DNA of 64,000 bases from Microvirga mediterraneensis (GTDB lineage: Bacteria > Pseudomonadota > Alphaproteobacteria > Rhizobiales > Beijerinckiaceae): positions 1,178,001 through 1,242,000 of the forward strand of contig NZ_JACDXJ010000001.1 of the NCBI RefSeq assembly GCF_013520865.1, written 5' to 3'. Numbering within the stretch: the stretch's first letter is position 1; every line of letters starts with the position of its first letter. The translations under genes were made by a program, and so were the position numbers. Below the pieces are notes generated by a model, which was given only the letters and a program-made list of their open reading frames with translations, made no database searches and was not told the DNA's origin. Below, one piece after another: positions 36,181-46,630 of this stretch.

Positions 36181-36531
36181 ATGACGGCATGGCTCTCCCG
36201 CGGCGTTCCATCGGCCGGCATCTATGTCGGACCGCTCGCATGGCTCGTCAACACGCAGTTCGGCTACGCTGCGGTGCCGTGGGTCTGCGCCCATCAGGTG
36301 CCGCTCATTCCCCTCTTCGCCCTCGCCATGGCGATCCTTAGCCTGTTCGGCGGCTTCCTGTCATGGCGCGGCTACGCCGCCGCGGCACCGACGCCGCGGG
36401 CGGACACGACGGGAGCGGGCCGTCCGCACCGCTTCATGGCGCTCATCGGTGTGTCCATCGCCCTGCTGTTCACGGTCGTCATCCTCCTGCACGGCGTTGC
36501 CGGACTCGTCTTCGAAGGGTGCGAGCGATGA
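36181..36531 (+). CDS. Small membrane protein of the oxidase operon
   Basis: This 116-residue protein has three hydrophobic segments (IYVGPLAWLVNTQFGYAAV, VPLIPLFALAMAILSLFGGFLSW and FMALIGVSIALLFTVVILLHGVAGLVF). It starts four bases after the coxC stop. Its position matches the extra small membrane subunit seen in alternative cox clusters. I do not recognise a named family. Confidence 0.75.
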   Translation: MTAWLSRGVPSAGIYVGPLAWLVNTQFGYAAVPWVCAHQVPLIPLFALAMAILSLFGGFLSWRGYAAAAPTPRADTTGAGRPHRFMALIGVSIALLFTVVILLHGVAGLVFEGCER

Positions 36532-36585
36532 GTGTCCCGGGGATTTTCCGTGCGCGACGCTGCCGACAGCAGGAGAGAGACGCTT

Positions 36586-37164
36586 ATGCGGCGCGTTAGG
36601 ACCCTGGCATTGCTGGCCGTTCCGGTGGCCATCCGGTTGGCGGGAGTTGTCCTCGGCGTCCGGCGCATGGGATCGGCAACCCGCCCCGTGGGCGTGCGGG
36701 ACACGTCCCCCGGCCATGAGACGGCGCTGCACGGCACGCGCATGAACAGGCGAACCCGTTCCCTTCTCGTCTGGGGCTCGGCGGCCCTCGTCCTGCTCCT
36801 GTTGATCGGCGGTGGAATCTACACGGGATATCGGGTGAAGTCCGACCGCGATGCCCGCGCCCGCGCCGTTGCGCTCACCGGCGGCGACCCGGATCTCGGC
36901 CTTCGCCTCACGCAGCGCTATGGCTGTGCCGGCTGCCATATCATTCCGGGCGTTTCCGGACCTCAGGGCAGAGTCGGCCCGACGCTTCAGGCTTATGCGG
37001 CACGGATCTATGTCGGGGGCGTCGTCCCGAATTCGCCCGACAACCTTATTCGATGGATCGAGAATCCGCGCTCCATCGATCCCCGTTCAGCCATGCCCGT
37101 CACGGGCATCACGCGGGACGAGGCGAGGCATGTCGCGGCTTATCTCTACACGCTGCGCCCATAG
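36586..37164 (+). CDS. Membrane-anchored cytochrome c, single haem
   Basis: This protein of 192 residues from the ATG at 36586 has GGAGAGA upstream. A TM anchor is seen (LLVWGSAALVLLLLIGGGIY), then one cytochrome c domain with YGCAGCHIIPG and Met in SAMPVTG. An alternative start at ATG 36742 would give a typical 140-residue anchored cytochrome but has no Shine-Dalgarno; the extra N-terminus adds a second hydrophobic stretch. The C-terminal domain is clearly paralogous to that of the convergent cytochrome at 37174. A 23-codon ORF (ATG 36528, overlapping the previous stop) lies in another frame just upstream. Confidence 0.8.
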   Translation: MRRVRTLALLAVPVAIRLAGVVLGVRRMGSATRPVGVRDTSPGHETALHGTRMNRRTRSLLVWGSAALVLLLLIGGGIYTGYRVKSDRDARARAVALTGGDPDLGLRLTQRYGCAGCHIIPGVSGPQGRVGPTLQAYAARIYVGGVVPNSPDNLIRWIENPRSIDPRSAMPVTGITRDEARHVAAYLYTLRP

Positions 37165-37173
37165 CGCATCCCC

Positions 37174-38025
37174 TCAGCGCAGCGAATAGAGATAGGTCGC
37201 GATATCGCGGGCATCGTGTTCCGAGACGCCGAGATTGGGCATAGCGGAGAGCGGGTCGATCCGCTGGGGATCGCGCAGCCATGCGATCATGTGATCGGGC
37301 GTATTCCGCAGGACTCCGGCGATGTAGAGCTGTCCCGCGATGCCGGCCAGCGGCGGGCCCACATGCGCGTCCGGACCCCTGATTCCCGGAATGACGTGGC
37401 AGGTCTCACACGCATATTGCAGGATCGCCACGCGACCGCGCTGGTCAGCGTCTTTCGGATCCCAAGGAGCCTCAGGCTGCCGCGGCTTGGGCTGTTCCTC
37501 GCTCGCGGGCTGCTTCCGTCGCGCCCGATAGTCGGCCGGCGTGATGTTGAGGGAGCTTTTCAAGAACGCAACGAGAGCCCAGCGCTCGGGCTCGGTCAGG
37601 CGAAATTTCCAGGCGGGCATTCCGGTCAGCTTGATCCCGTTTGAGATCGCCCAGTGGATCTCCGGTGCCGATAGGTCGCGCGCCATCTGGGCGAAGTTCG
37701 GCGGCGCCGGCATCATGCCGAGGCCGATGGCATCCGGCGGAAGCCCGGGCGCGCCATGGCACTGCCTGCAATGCTGGTCGTAGAGGGCAAGTCCCGTTGC
37801 GACGACATTCGCATCCGTCAGGTTGGCCGGAGGCGTCTCGCCGATGACGCGAGCCCGGATCGACTGGCGCCGCGCCGTTGTGAGGGCCCAATAGACCGGC
37901 GCTATGTGCTGCTTGGTTGCCGCGATGTCGTAGATTCCGGAAGAGATGTAGGCCAGCGCGCCGCCCGCCGCCAATACCAGGAGAAGCACTCCCCAGAAAA
38001 TCAGACGAGGAAGCGAGCGTGGCAT
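37174..38025 (-). CDS. Dihaem cytochrome c
   Basis: This 283-residue protein has an N-terminal membrane anchor (PRLIFWGVLLLVLAAGGALAYISSG). Two haem domains follow: CRQCHGAPG near residue 86 and CETCHVIPGIRGP near residue 207. A charged linker (RRKQPASEEQPKPRQPEAP) joins them. The second domain aligns closely with the cytochrome at 36586 (CHVIPGI-GP---VGP-L ... NTPDHMI-W---P--IDP-SAMP). The stops of these convergent genes are nine bases apart. It probably delivers electrons to the neighbouring caa3 oxidase. Confidence 0.9.
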   Translation of the reverse strand: MPRSLPRLIFWGVLLLVLAAGGALAYISSGIYDIAATKQHIAPVYWALTTARRQSIRARVIGETPPANLTDANVVATGLALYDQHCRQCHGAPGLPPDAIGLGMMPAPPNFAQMARDLSAPEIHWAISNGIKLTGMPAWKFRLTEPERWALVAFLKSSLNITPADYRARRKQPASEEQPKPRQPEAPWDPKDADQRGRVAILQYACETCHVIPGIRGPDAHVGPPLAGIAGQLYIAGVLRNTPDHMIAWLRDPQRIDPLSAMPNLGVSEHDARDIATYLYSLR

Positions 38026-38173
38026 CGAACTCTACCTACCGACCTTTCCGAAACGCCGTCTGCTTCGGGCAAGCGATGTCCGACGGCGGTGCATCCATGA
38101 CGCGCGGAGCGTACCGGGCATCCAAGCATGGTACGCCGTCAACCAGCTTGGCAGGCGCTAAGTTCCGCTTGGG

Positions 38174-38581
38174 TCAGCGGCCTCTGGCCCGGCCAATCGG
38201 CACGAGCTCGATGTGAGCGGGGTTGGGCGTATGATCCAGCATGGCGCCGTTCGCGGCATCCAGCACCAGGCCGACCGAGCCGCCGGGCAGCACCGCATTG
38301 CCGATCACGCCGGGGGCAGCTTTGTCGGTGAGAGTGGATTTCACCAGCAGCGAACCGGGCCTGTACCCGCGCGCCTCGGCATAGGCGGTGAACTCCGCCT
38401 TCCGTTCGACCTTCACCACGCAGGGGGACCGGGGGCATGTATGACCGAGCGACGTCCTGATGCGCGCGGAGGCCGGGCTTGCGCTGATGGTCACCTCCTC
38501 CATGGTCCCGCGCGTCCCCGTATTGCAGGCTGTCAGGGAGAGAAGGCTGCCGACGGCGCACTTAAGAATTCGCATCCGCAT
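38174..38581 (-). CDS. Putative lipoprotein with PEGA-like domain
   Basis: This 135-residue protein starts MRMRILKCAVGSLLSLTACNTG, a lipoprotein signal with Cys in the LTAC lipobox. The mature part is beta-rich: EEVTISASPASARIRTSLGHTCPRSPCVVKVERKAEFTAYAEARGYRP. It resembles PEGA-type surface/cell-wall-associated domains ('P..a.v...g...g.tP...v.r......v.A.GY.'). A Cys pair (HTCPRSPC) could form a disulfide. Function unknown. Confidence 0.7.
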   Translation of the reverse strand: MRMRILKCAVGSLLSLTACNTGTRGTMEEVTISASPASARIRTSLGHTCPRSPCVVKVERKAEFTAYAEARGYRPGSLLVKSTLTDKAAPGVIGNAVLPGGSVGLVLDAANGAMLDHTPNPAHIELVPIGRARGR

Positions 38582-38665
38582 GGATCGTCCTTGCCGCGAG
38601 AAGGGACCCGCAGGCCCCGCCTCGACAGCAGATAGCGCATACGGCTCAGTCTGCCAGACCGCGCC

Positions 38666-39558
38666 CTACGACCGGCGCGGCGGGGCTCCGCCCGGGGACT
38701 GGACGGAAAGGGCGCCGGCCTCGATCCCCGCCGCCAGACTTGCCTCGATGTCGGCGGTGCCGAGCCAGGAATGCAGGAAGCCCGCGTTGAACGCGTCTCC
38801 CGCTCCCGTCGTGTCGACCACGGTGACGGGCAACGCCCGTGCCGAGACCGGGGTCGCGCCTCGCGAGGCTACGGCGCCGTGTTCGCCGCGCTTCAGCACG
38901 ACCAGGGGAAAATGCTCCCGCAAGACGGACAGAATGGTCTCGGGCGACGTTTCACCGGTGAGAGCTTCTCCCTCCTCCACGTTCGGGAGGAAGACGTCGA
39001 CACCGGCGCAGATCTCGAAGAACCCGGCATCGCGACGGATGAGCTCGTCGTCCCAGCTCGGATCGAGCGAAACCGTCAGGCCACGATTCTTGGCCATCGC
39101 GATCACATCGGGGTTGTCCTTCAGGGTGGCGAATTCCGCGATGTGGAGATGAGCGATGTCGGGCGCCGCGAGCGCCTTCTCCAGGGAGGCTGGCCGGGAG
39201 GTTCCGGCGCGCCGGGACACGAAGGCCCGCTCCCCGTCCTTCACCAGGGCGACGGTCGGCTGGGGACCGGCATCGCGGGACCGCTCGACGAACGCCAGGT
39301 CGATCCCGCTGCCCTCGAGTTCAGGACCGAGACCCTGCGAGAGAGGGTCCGTCCCAAGACGGGCGAGCAGCGCGGACGGCCGTCCGAGGGAGGCAAGATG
39401 AGCCGCCGTGATATAGGCGCCGCCGCCTGCGACGACCGTCACGTCGTCCGCGAAGCGTTCGCGTCCGAGCACCGGCATGTCGCGCAGGCCGGTGAAGATG
39501 ATGTCGCAATAGACCCGGCCAAGGCACAGGACCTTGCTCCGCTCAGAGACTCGTCCGG

Positions 39559-39562
<4 letters not shown>
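38666..39562 (-). CDS. PfkB family carbohydrate/nucleoside kinase
   Basis: This 298-residue kinase of the ribokinase family begins VLCLGRVYCDIIFTGL. It has the N-terminal GG motif (VTVVAGGGAYITAAHLASLG) and the C-terminal PfkB signature VDTTGAGDAFNAGFLHSW with its catalytic Asp. The ATG at 39562 overlaps the stop of the ABC ATPase gene by four bases (ATGA), so it is the last gene of the leftward operon. It probably phosphorylates the sugar moiety released by the pathway. Confidence 0.9.
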
Positions 39563-40628
<1,066 letters not shown>

Positions 40629-40629
<1 letters not shown>

Positions 40630-42137
40630 TAGCGGGCTCCAAGAAGTGCGTTGAAACGGGATTGAAGGTCCTGGGCGGAGGCCTGGGCGCGGCGCTGTGC
40701 GTCCTGCATCCGCGCGCGGATCGCCGCGATGTCCTGGTTGTATCCGGCGATGGCCTGCGACAGCGCCTTGGGCGCCGGTCCGCCGAACCGGTCGCGCACG
40801 GCGACGAAGTTCTCCGCCGAGACGATCTCGGCGAACCGATCCGGCGCGACGGTCGTGTCGCGGCCGGCACAGCGCCGGAAGGCTTCGCGGAACGCCGCGT
40901 ATCCGTCGGCCGCGATGTCGCCGCCGATGGCTACGATGGCGCGGGCGACCTCGGCGGCGATCTCGTGCGCCTCGCGGAAGGACAGCCCTTCCAGGCGCAC
41001 GAGGCTGTCGGCGAGTTCCGTCACAGTGATGCAGCTGCGGCGGATGTTCTGGCGAACCCTTCCCGCGTCGATCCGCAGCGATGGGACCAGGGCGGCGAGG
41101 AGGGCGAGGCCGCGCCCGCCGCTCTCGAAGGCCCCGTAGCCGAAGCCTTGGCTCTCGCCTTCGCTGTCGTTCATGTCGGTGAACGGCGTGTTGTGCATGA
41201 TCGTGAGCATCGCCTGCGCCCGACCGACCGTCTGGGACGAGAGGTGGCGCATGTGCTCGATCGGCACGGGATTGCGCTTCTGCGGCATGATCGACGAGAT
41301 CTGCACGAAGGCATTGGGAACGTAGATCTGCCCGACCTCGAAGCTCGTCCAGAACTGCAGGTCCTGAATGAAGCGGCCGAGATGCAGGAAGATCAGCTCG
41401 ATGGCCGAATAGGTGGACGTGATGTAGTCGATGGACGCGATGCAGCCGTAGGAGTTCTGCAGGGGACGGCTGAAGCCGAGCAGATGGGCCATCAGTTCGC
41501 GGTCGATGGGAAAGCCGCTCGTGGTGATGGCGGCGGCGCCCATGGGGCTGCGGTCGACGATGTCCCGCGACGCCTCGAGGCGCGCGATGTCGCGCAGCAC
41601 GGTTTCGAGAACGGCGGACAGGTAATGGCCGAAGACGGTCGGCTGCGCCGGCTGCCCGTGGGTATAGGCGACGATCAGCGTCCTGCTTTCCCGCTCCGCC
41701 ACGGACGCGAGGGTCTCGGCCAGATGCACCAGGCGCTCCAGCAGCGGGTCGATGCGGTGTTTGAGGCCGATCTTGAACAGGGTGTGGTCGATATCGTTGC
41801 GCGAGCGTGCCGTGTGCAGGCGCCCCGCGAGGTCGGGCCCGAGGCGGGTGCGCAATTGCTTCTCGATGAGGAAGAAGAAATCCTCGACCTCGCCGGTATA
41901 GGTCAGAGTGCCAACATCGACCTCGCGGTCGATGTCCTCGAGCGCCTGGGCGATGGGCCGCGCCTGCTCGATGGTCAGAATGCCCGTCTCGTGGAGCATG
42001 ACGAGATGCGCCCGGTCGATGAGACGGAAGCCCTCGACGTGATGATCCTTCGCGCCGTCGAACAGGGGACGCAGGACGGTCTCCTTGTAGACCGGATCCG
42101 GGAAGGTGGACGTATCGTTGAAGGTGCCTGCATTCAT
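40629..42137 (-). CDS. Argininosuccinate lyase family protein (ArgH/EDDS-lyase-like)
   Basis: This 502-residue member of the fumarase/aspartase superfamily has the three conserved regions: HTARSRNDID (108-117, compare HTGRSRNDQ of ArgH), IVAYTHGQPAQPTVFGH with His160, and the catalytic-Ser loop SSIMPQKRNP (281-290). It is embedded in a sugar-type ABC operon next to a PfkB kinase. A housekeeping argH role is therefore unlikely; beta-elimination of an N-succinyl/aspartyl-type conjugate (as in EDDS lyase) is a better guess. It overlaps the ATPase gene by one base. The length is about 40 residues more than typical ArgH. The substrate is unknown. Confidence 0.82.
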
Positions 42138-42142
42138 CGGCT

Positions 42143-42997
42143 TCAGCCTTTAAGTCCGGCCAGCATCACGCCTCGGACGATGTAGCGTTGGAGGAACAGG
42201 AAGATCAGGAGGGTGGGAAGGGTGGCGATGCTCGCACCCGTCATGATCTTTTCCCACTGGATGGATTGCTCGACCGCGAAGCTGGAGAGCCCGACCGGCA
42301 GCGTGTAGAGCTCCGCGCTCGTGGTCACGATGAGCGGCCAGAAGAAGGCCGTCCAGTTGCCGAGGAACGTAAAGATCGCGAGGGCCGACAGGGCAGGGGT
42401 GACGAGCGGCATGGCGATCTTCCACCAGATGGTGAACTCGTTCAGGCCGTCGATCCGCGCCGCTTCCAGGAAGTCGTCCGGCACGCCCTCGAAGAACTGC
42501 TTCATCAGGAAGGTGCCGAAGGCCGTCATCATGCCCGGGAACATGATGCCCCAATAGCTGTCGAGCCATCCGAACTGGCTCGCCATCAGATACCAGGGCA
42601 GCACCAGCATCTCGGTCGGGATCATCAGCGTCGACAGGATGGCGATGAAGACGATGTACCGGCCCCGGAACCTGAACTTGGCCAGCGTGTAGCCGACGAG
42701 GCTGTCGAAGAACACGTTCGAGAGCGTGACGAGCACGGCCACGATCATGGAGTTGACGAACCAGCGCGTGAAGCGGCCGTCGCCCAGGATCTCGAAATAG
42801 TTGTCAAGGGTCGGCGCCGCCGGAACGATGCGCAGGTCGTAGACCTGCGAGGCGTCCTTGAGGGATGTCGACAGCATGAAGAGGAGGGGCGTCACCATGA
42901 TGACGCCGCCGATGAACAGGAGCGTCCAGGCGACGATCCGGCCCGGCCTGATCCGGGGCATGGGCAGAGACCCGTGGGACGATACGGCTTGGGTCAT
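42143..42997 (-). CDS. Carbohydrate ABC transporter permease (MalG/UgpE family)
   Basis: This 284-residue inner-membrane permease has six TM helices and the EAA loop EAARIDGLNEFTIWWKIAMPLVTPAL. The ATG at 42997 (MTQAVSSHGS) shares its first base with the TGA of the preceding permease (TGATG). It ends five bases before the lyase start. Confidence 0.93.
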   Translation of the reverse strand: MTQAVSSHGSLPMPRIRPGRIVAWTLLFIGGVIMVTPLLFMLSTSLKDASQVYDLRIVPAAPTLDNYFEILGDGRFTRWFVNSMIVAVLVTLSNVFFDSLVGYTLAKFRFRGRYIVFIAILSTLMIPTEMLVLPWYLMASQFGWLDSYWGIMFPGMMTAFGTFLMKQFFEGVPDDFLEAARIDGLNEFTIWWKIAMPLVTPALSALAIFTFLGNWTAFFWPLIVTTSAELYTLPVGLSSFAVEQSIQWEKIMTGASIATLPTLLIFLFLQRYIVRGVMLAGLKG

Positions 42998-43923
42998 CAG
43001 CGGTCTCTCATGATGCGCAGTTGAACGAGGGAGATCACGAGCAGGATCAGGAACAGAACGACTGTTTGCGCCGCCGCGTATCCCATCTCGTAGGAACTGA
43101 AGGCCGTCTGGTAGATCATCAGCACGAGGGGCTTGGTCGAGTTCAGCGGGCCGCCGGGATCGTTCGTGTTGATGTTGTAGACCTGATCGAAGATGCGCAG
43201 GAAGCCGATGGACGAGAACACTACCAGGAAGACCAGCGTCGGCTTCAAAAGCGGAATCGTGATCTTGCGCAGGATCGCCCCTTCCGACAGGCCGTCGATG
43301 CGCGCGGCTTCGTAATAGGTCGAAGGGATCGCCCGCAATCCGGCGAGGAAGATGATGATCTGGAAGCCGAGGCCCGCCCAGATGGCTGGCGCGAGAACGG
43401 CCGGCAGGGCTTGAGTCGTCGAGCGGAGGAACGGCTGCTGCGGGATGCCGAAACTCGCGAGGATGTCGTTGATCACGCCGATGGGGACGGGCTGGTAGAA
43501 CCAGCGCCAGACCCATGCCATCGCGGCCGCGGTCGTGAGAAACGGCAGGAAATATAAGGCGCGGATGAACGAGTGCATGAACCGCACCCGATCGAGGTAA
43601 TAGGCCACGACGAACGAGATCAGAAGGCTGATCGGCGTGCCGAGGATCAGGTACAGGAAGGTGTTGCGGAACACCTGCCAGAAGAGCGGGTCGGCATAAA
43701 GCCTCTTGTAGTTCTCGAAGCCCACGAAGGAGGCGGGCCGCGTGATCGTCCAATCCGTCACCGACAGGTAGAAGGCCTGGAAGGTCGGCCAGAACCGGAT
43801 GACGACGTAGAAGAGAAGGGGAACCGCGAGGAAGCCCCACGCCCAGATCAGCTGCTTCTGGCCAAGGCTCATCCTCGACCAGAGGCCGCCTGGGGCGGCC
43901 TCCCGATGTGCGACGACGGACAT
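42997..43923 (-). CDS. Carbohydrate ABC transporter permease (MalF/UgpA family)
   Basis: This 308-residue permease has six TM helices. It starts MSVVAHREAAPGGLW and has the EAA loop YEAARIDGLSEGAILRKITIPLLKPTL. It is the partner of the MalG-type permease. It sits 26 bases after the substrate-binding protein gene. Confidence 0.93.
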   Translation of the reverse strand: MSVVAHREAAPGGLWSRMSLGQKQLIWAWGFLAVPLLFYVVIRFWPTFQAFYLSVTDWTITRPASFVGFENYKRLYADPLFWQVFRNTFLYLILGTPISLLISFVVAYYLDRVRFMHSFIRALYFLPFLTTAAAMAWVWRWFYQPVPIGVINDILASFGIPQQPFLRSTTQALPAVLAPAIWAGLGFQIIIFLAGLRAIPSTYYEAARIDGLSEGAILRKITIPLLKPTLVFLVVFSSIGFLRIFDQVYNINTNDPGGPLNSTKPLVLMIYQTAFSSYEMGYAAAQTVVLFLILLVISLVQLRIMRDR

Positions 43924-43949
43924 GAATGGTTCCTCGCGGTCTCGACGTG

Positions 43950-45203
43950 TCAGCGCTTGGCGCGATCGATGATCGCCTGCTCGGCTTCGGCCGCCTTGGC
44001 GAGCGAGGTCTTGGGATCCTCCTTGCCGATCAGGACGCGGTTCGCCATGTCGATGGCGACCTGACGCTGGGCGGCCTCATCCTTGAACAGGGTCGTGTGG
44101 GCGTATTCCAGTCCCTTGAGGAACGGACCGTAGACCGGATGCGCGGTGTTCTCGGGCGTGAGGGCCGCGGCGCGGCGCGCCGGCAGCTCGCCGACGACGT
44201 CCATCCAGATCTTCATGGCTTCGGGCGAAGAGACGTATTTCAGGAACTTCTCGGCCGCCGCGAGCTTCTCGCCTTCTGCCTTCGTGGTGATCGCGTTGGC
44301 GAAGTAGCTGGCATAGTTGCTGCGCACGCCCTGCGCGTTGGCGGGAAGTTCGGTCACGCCCCATTCGAATCCCTTGATCGTGTTGAACGATCCGAGGCGG
44401 AACGTGCCGTCGATGGTCATGGCCGCGAGACCGGCCCGGAAGGCGGCCTGGCCTTCGTCCATGAAGCCGACTTGGCCGACCTTATGCTTCGTCTGGAGGT
44501 CCGTGTAGAAGGTGAGCGCCTTCAGGCCCGCCTCGTCGTTATAGGCGACCTTGGTGTCGTTGTCCGTATAGGGAACGCCTCCGAACTGGCGGATCAGGAC
44601 TTCACGCCACCATTGGTGATCCTGCCCGCCCATGTCGAGCGTCAGGCCGGCGGAGACGATGTTGCCGCTGCCGTCGCGCTTGGTGGTCTTTTCTGCGGCT
44701 GCGACGAGCTCCTCGAGATTCTTGGGCGGGTTGTTGGGATCGAGGCCCGCATCCTTGAACGCCTTCTTGTTGTAGAAGAGCGCAAGGGAACGCACGGCAG
44801 TCGGCAGGCCGTAATAATCGTTGCCGCGCTTCATGGCGTTCACGATCGGGAAGAAGTCGCGCTCGATCTCCGCAGCCGGGAAGGCTTCTGCGCGCAGCGG
44901 GCGGATCATCTTGCCGGAAATGAAGTTGTCGGTCCAACCGTAGAAGAGCTGCACCACGTCGGGGCCCTGGCCGGCCAGGATCGCGGCGGCGACCTTCGTC
45001 TGGTAGTCAGCATAGGGGAAGGTGGTCTGCTTGACCTTGATGTCGGGATTGGCTTCCTGGAACTTCGTGATCAGCTGGGTCATCGCCTTGACCCGCGTGT
45101 CGAAGACATATTGCCAGTATTCGATCTCCACGGCCTTCGCGCCGGTGGCGGCCAGGGTGATAGCGCCCAAGGCGACGCTCGCGAGCATGTGACGAAAACG
45201 CAT
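43950..45203 (-). CDS. Extracellular solute-binding protein, family 1 (sugar-type)
   Basis: This 417-residue periplasmic protein starts MRFRHMLASVALGAITLAATGAKA (signal peptide). Then come VEIEYWQYVFDTRVKAMTQLITKFQEANPDIKVKQ and DVVQLFYGWTDNFI, which fit family 1 binding proteins. The ATG at 45203 follows GGAGAGGG; an upstream in-frame start is less likely. It is the first gene of the leftward operon and is divergent from the ROK regulator. The ligand may be a sugar or an aminosugar conjugate. Confidence 0.92.
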   Translation of the reverse strand: MRFRHMLASVALGAITLAATGAKAVEIEYWQYVFDTRVKAMTQLITKFQEANPDIKVKQTTFPYADYQTKVAAAILAGQGPDVVQLFYGWTDNFISGKMIRPLRAEAFPAAEIERDFFPIVNAMKRGNDYYGLPTAVRSLALFYNKKAFKDAGLDPNNPPKNLEELVAAAEKTTKRDGSGNIVSAGLTLDMGGQDHQWWREVLIRQFGGVPYTDNDTKVAYNDEAGLKALTFYTDLQTKHKVGQVGFMDEGQAAFRAGLAAMTIDGTFRLGSFNTIKGFEWGVTELPANAQGVRSNYASYFANAITTKAEGEKLAAAEKFLKYVSSPEAMKIWMDVVGELPARRAAALTPENTAHPVYGPFLKGLEYAHTTLFKDEAAQRQVAIDMANRVLIGKEDPKTSLAKAAEAEQAIIDRAKR

Positions 45204-45318
45204 ATCCCTCTCCATTTTTTTGTCGGCGCGGGGCACCGGCATCTCTCTGGTGTGGCGGCCTTCGGACGGGGCCGCTCCAATCCCAAGGCTCTTCTAGAGT
45301 CATCCACCTGTCAATAAG

Positions 45319-45336
45319 ATAATTCACTTGAGTTAT
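45319..45336. promoter_or_regulatory. AT-rich inverted repeat, probable ROK operator
   Basis: ATAATTCACTTGAGTTAT is an 18-bp inverted repeat (ATAAnTCA-CT-TGAnTTAT) in an AT-rich island between the divergent binding-protein and ROK genes. ROK repressors such as NagC/Mlc use AT-rich inverted repeats of this size. Binding here could control both directions. Confidence 0.55.
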
Positions 45337-45376
45337 TCATTGCTCCGGTTCATCGTCGTGATCGCGGAGTGGTCAG

Positions 45377-46630
45377 ATGCCCAAGAAAGCCAGAGCCGGA
45401 ACGCCATCGACGATCGGGAGCAATCCGGAGCGGAACCGCTCCCACAACCGGCGGGTGGTGCTGGATGTGGTGCGCCAGCTGGGGCCGGTCGGGCGGATGG
45501 AGATTTCGCGCCACGCGCATCTGAGCACCCAGGCGGTTTCGAACATCGTCGAGGATCTCGTCGCCGACGGGCTGCTGATCAGGACCGGGCGCCTCAGGGC
45601 CGGCCGCGGGCTGCCGCCGATCCAGTTCGCCGTCAATCCGAACGGCGGCATGACGGCCGGCATCGAGATCGCCGCCGATCACCTCTCGACGCTGCTGGTG
45701 GATATCGGCGGCCGCATCCGCGCCCAGCGCAGCATCCCACTGCCGCAGAACGATCCCGAGACCGTGCTCCCCGTCATCAAGGCCGAGATCGAAGCGGCGC
45801 AGGCGCAGCTGGAGGCTCCCGTTCCGCAGCTCCTGGGCGTCGGGGTCGTGATGCCGGGACCGTTCAATGTCGAAGGCATGACGTCCGTGGGGCCGACGAC
45901 CTTGTCCGGGTGGCTCGACTTCGATGCGGTCGCCCGCATTGGCGCCATGCTGGGCGCGCCCGTGACGCTGGAGAACGACGCCACCGCGGCGGCCGTCGGC
46001 GAGCGTCTGCACGGCGTGGCCAGGAACCTGAAGAATTTCTGCCTGATCTATTTCGGCCAGGGCCTCGGCCTGGGGATCATGATCGACGGGCGCCCCTATC
46101 GCGGGGCGAACGGCAATGCGGGCGAGATCGGGCATGTGCTGGTGGCGAAGGGCGGGCGCCTCTGCTCCTGCGGGCAGCATGGCTGCCTCGAGGCGTATGC
46201 CTCCTTTCATTCTCTCGCGCAGCATCTGAAAGCGGCCGGAATCCACGGGATCGACTACGCGGACCTGGAGCGCCTCCACCGCGAGCGGCACCCCGTCGTC
46301 CTGGCCTGGATCGACGAAGCCGCCGGGTATCTGGCACCGCAGGTGGCGATGCTCGAAAACCTGTTCGATCCGGAAGCCATCGTGCTCGGCGGCGTTCTTC
46401 CTCCCGGCCTGCTGGAGGATCTCGTGCAGGCCATGCAGCCGCTGCCCCTGTCGGTCGCGCGGCGCAGGAACCGGAGCGAGGCCCGCCTGATCCACGGGCG
46501 GACCGGCGGTCTGACGGCCGCGCTCGGCGCCGCCGCATTGCCGCTCCTGGAAACGATGACCCCGCGACTCGACACGGCCCATGCGGCCGAACGCGAACAA
46601 ACGAACGAGGAGACCTCCCTTGCCGGATGA
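45377..46630 (+). CDS. ROK family transcriptional regulator
   Basis: This 417-residue protein has an N-terminal winged HTH (NRRVVLDVVRQLGPVGRMEISRHAHLSTQAVSNIVEDLVADGLLI) and a ROK sugar-kinase-like domain. The domain has ENDATAAAVGER, LGIMIDGRPYRGANGNAGEIGH and the zinc motif CSCGQHGCLE. Such NagC/Mlc/XylR-type regulators sense sugars or phosphosugars directly. It is divergent from the ABC operon, and its last codons overlap the start of the PIG-L gene. Confidence 0.92.
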   Translation: MPKKARAGTPSTIGSNPERNRSHNRRVVLDVVRQLGPVGRMEISRHAHLSTQAVSNIVEDLVADGLLIRTGRLRAGRGLPPIQFAVNPNGGMTAGIEIAADHLSTLLVDIGGRIRAQRSIPLPQNDPETVLPVIKAEIEAAQAQLEAPVPQLLGVGVVMPGPFNVEGMTSVGPTTLSGWLDFDAVARIGAMLGAPVTLENDATAAAVGERLHGVARNLKNFCLIYFGQGLGLGIMIDGRPYRGANGNAGEIGHVLVAKGGRLCSCGQHGCLEAYASFHSLAQHLKAAGIHGIDYADLERLHRERHPVVLAWIDEAAGYLAPQVAMLENLFDPEAIVLGGVLPPGLLEDLVQAMQPLPLSVARRRNRSEARLIHGRTGGLTAALGAAALPLLETMTPRLDTAHAAEREQTNEETSLAG

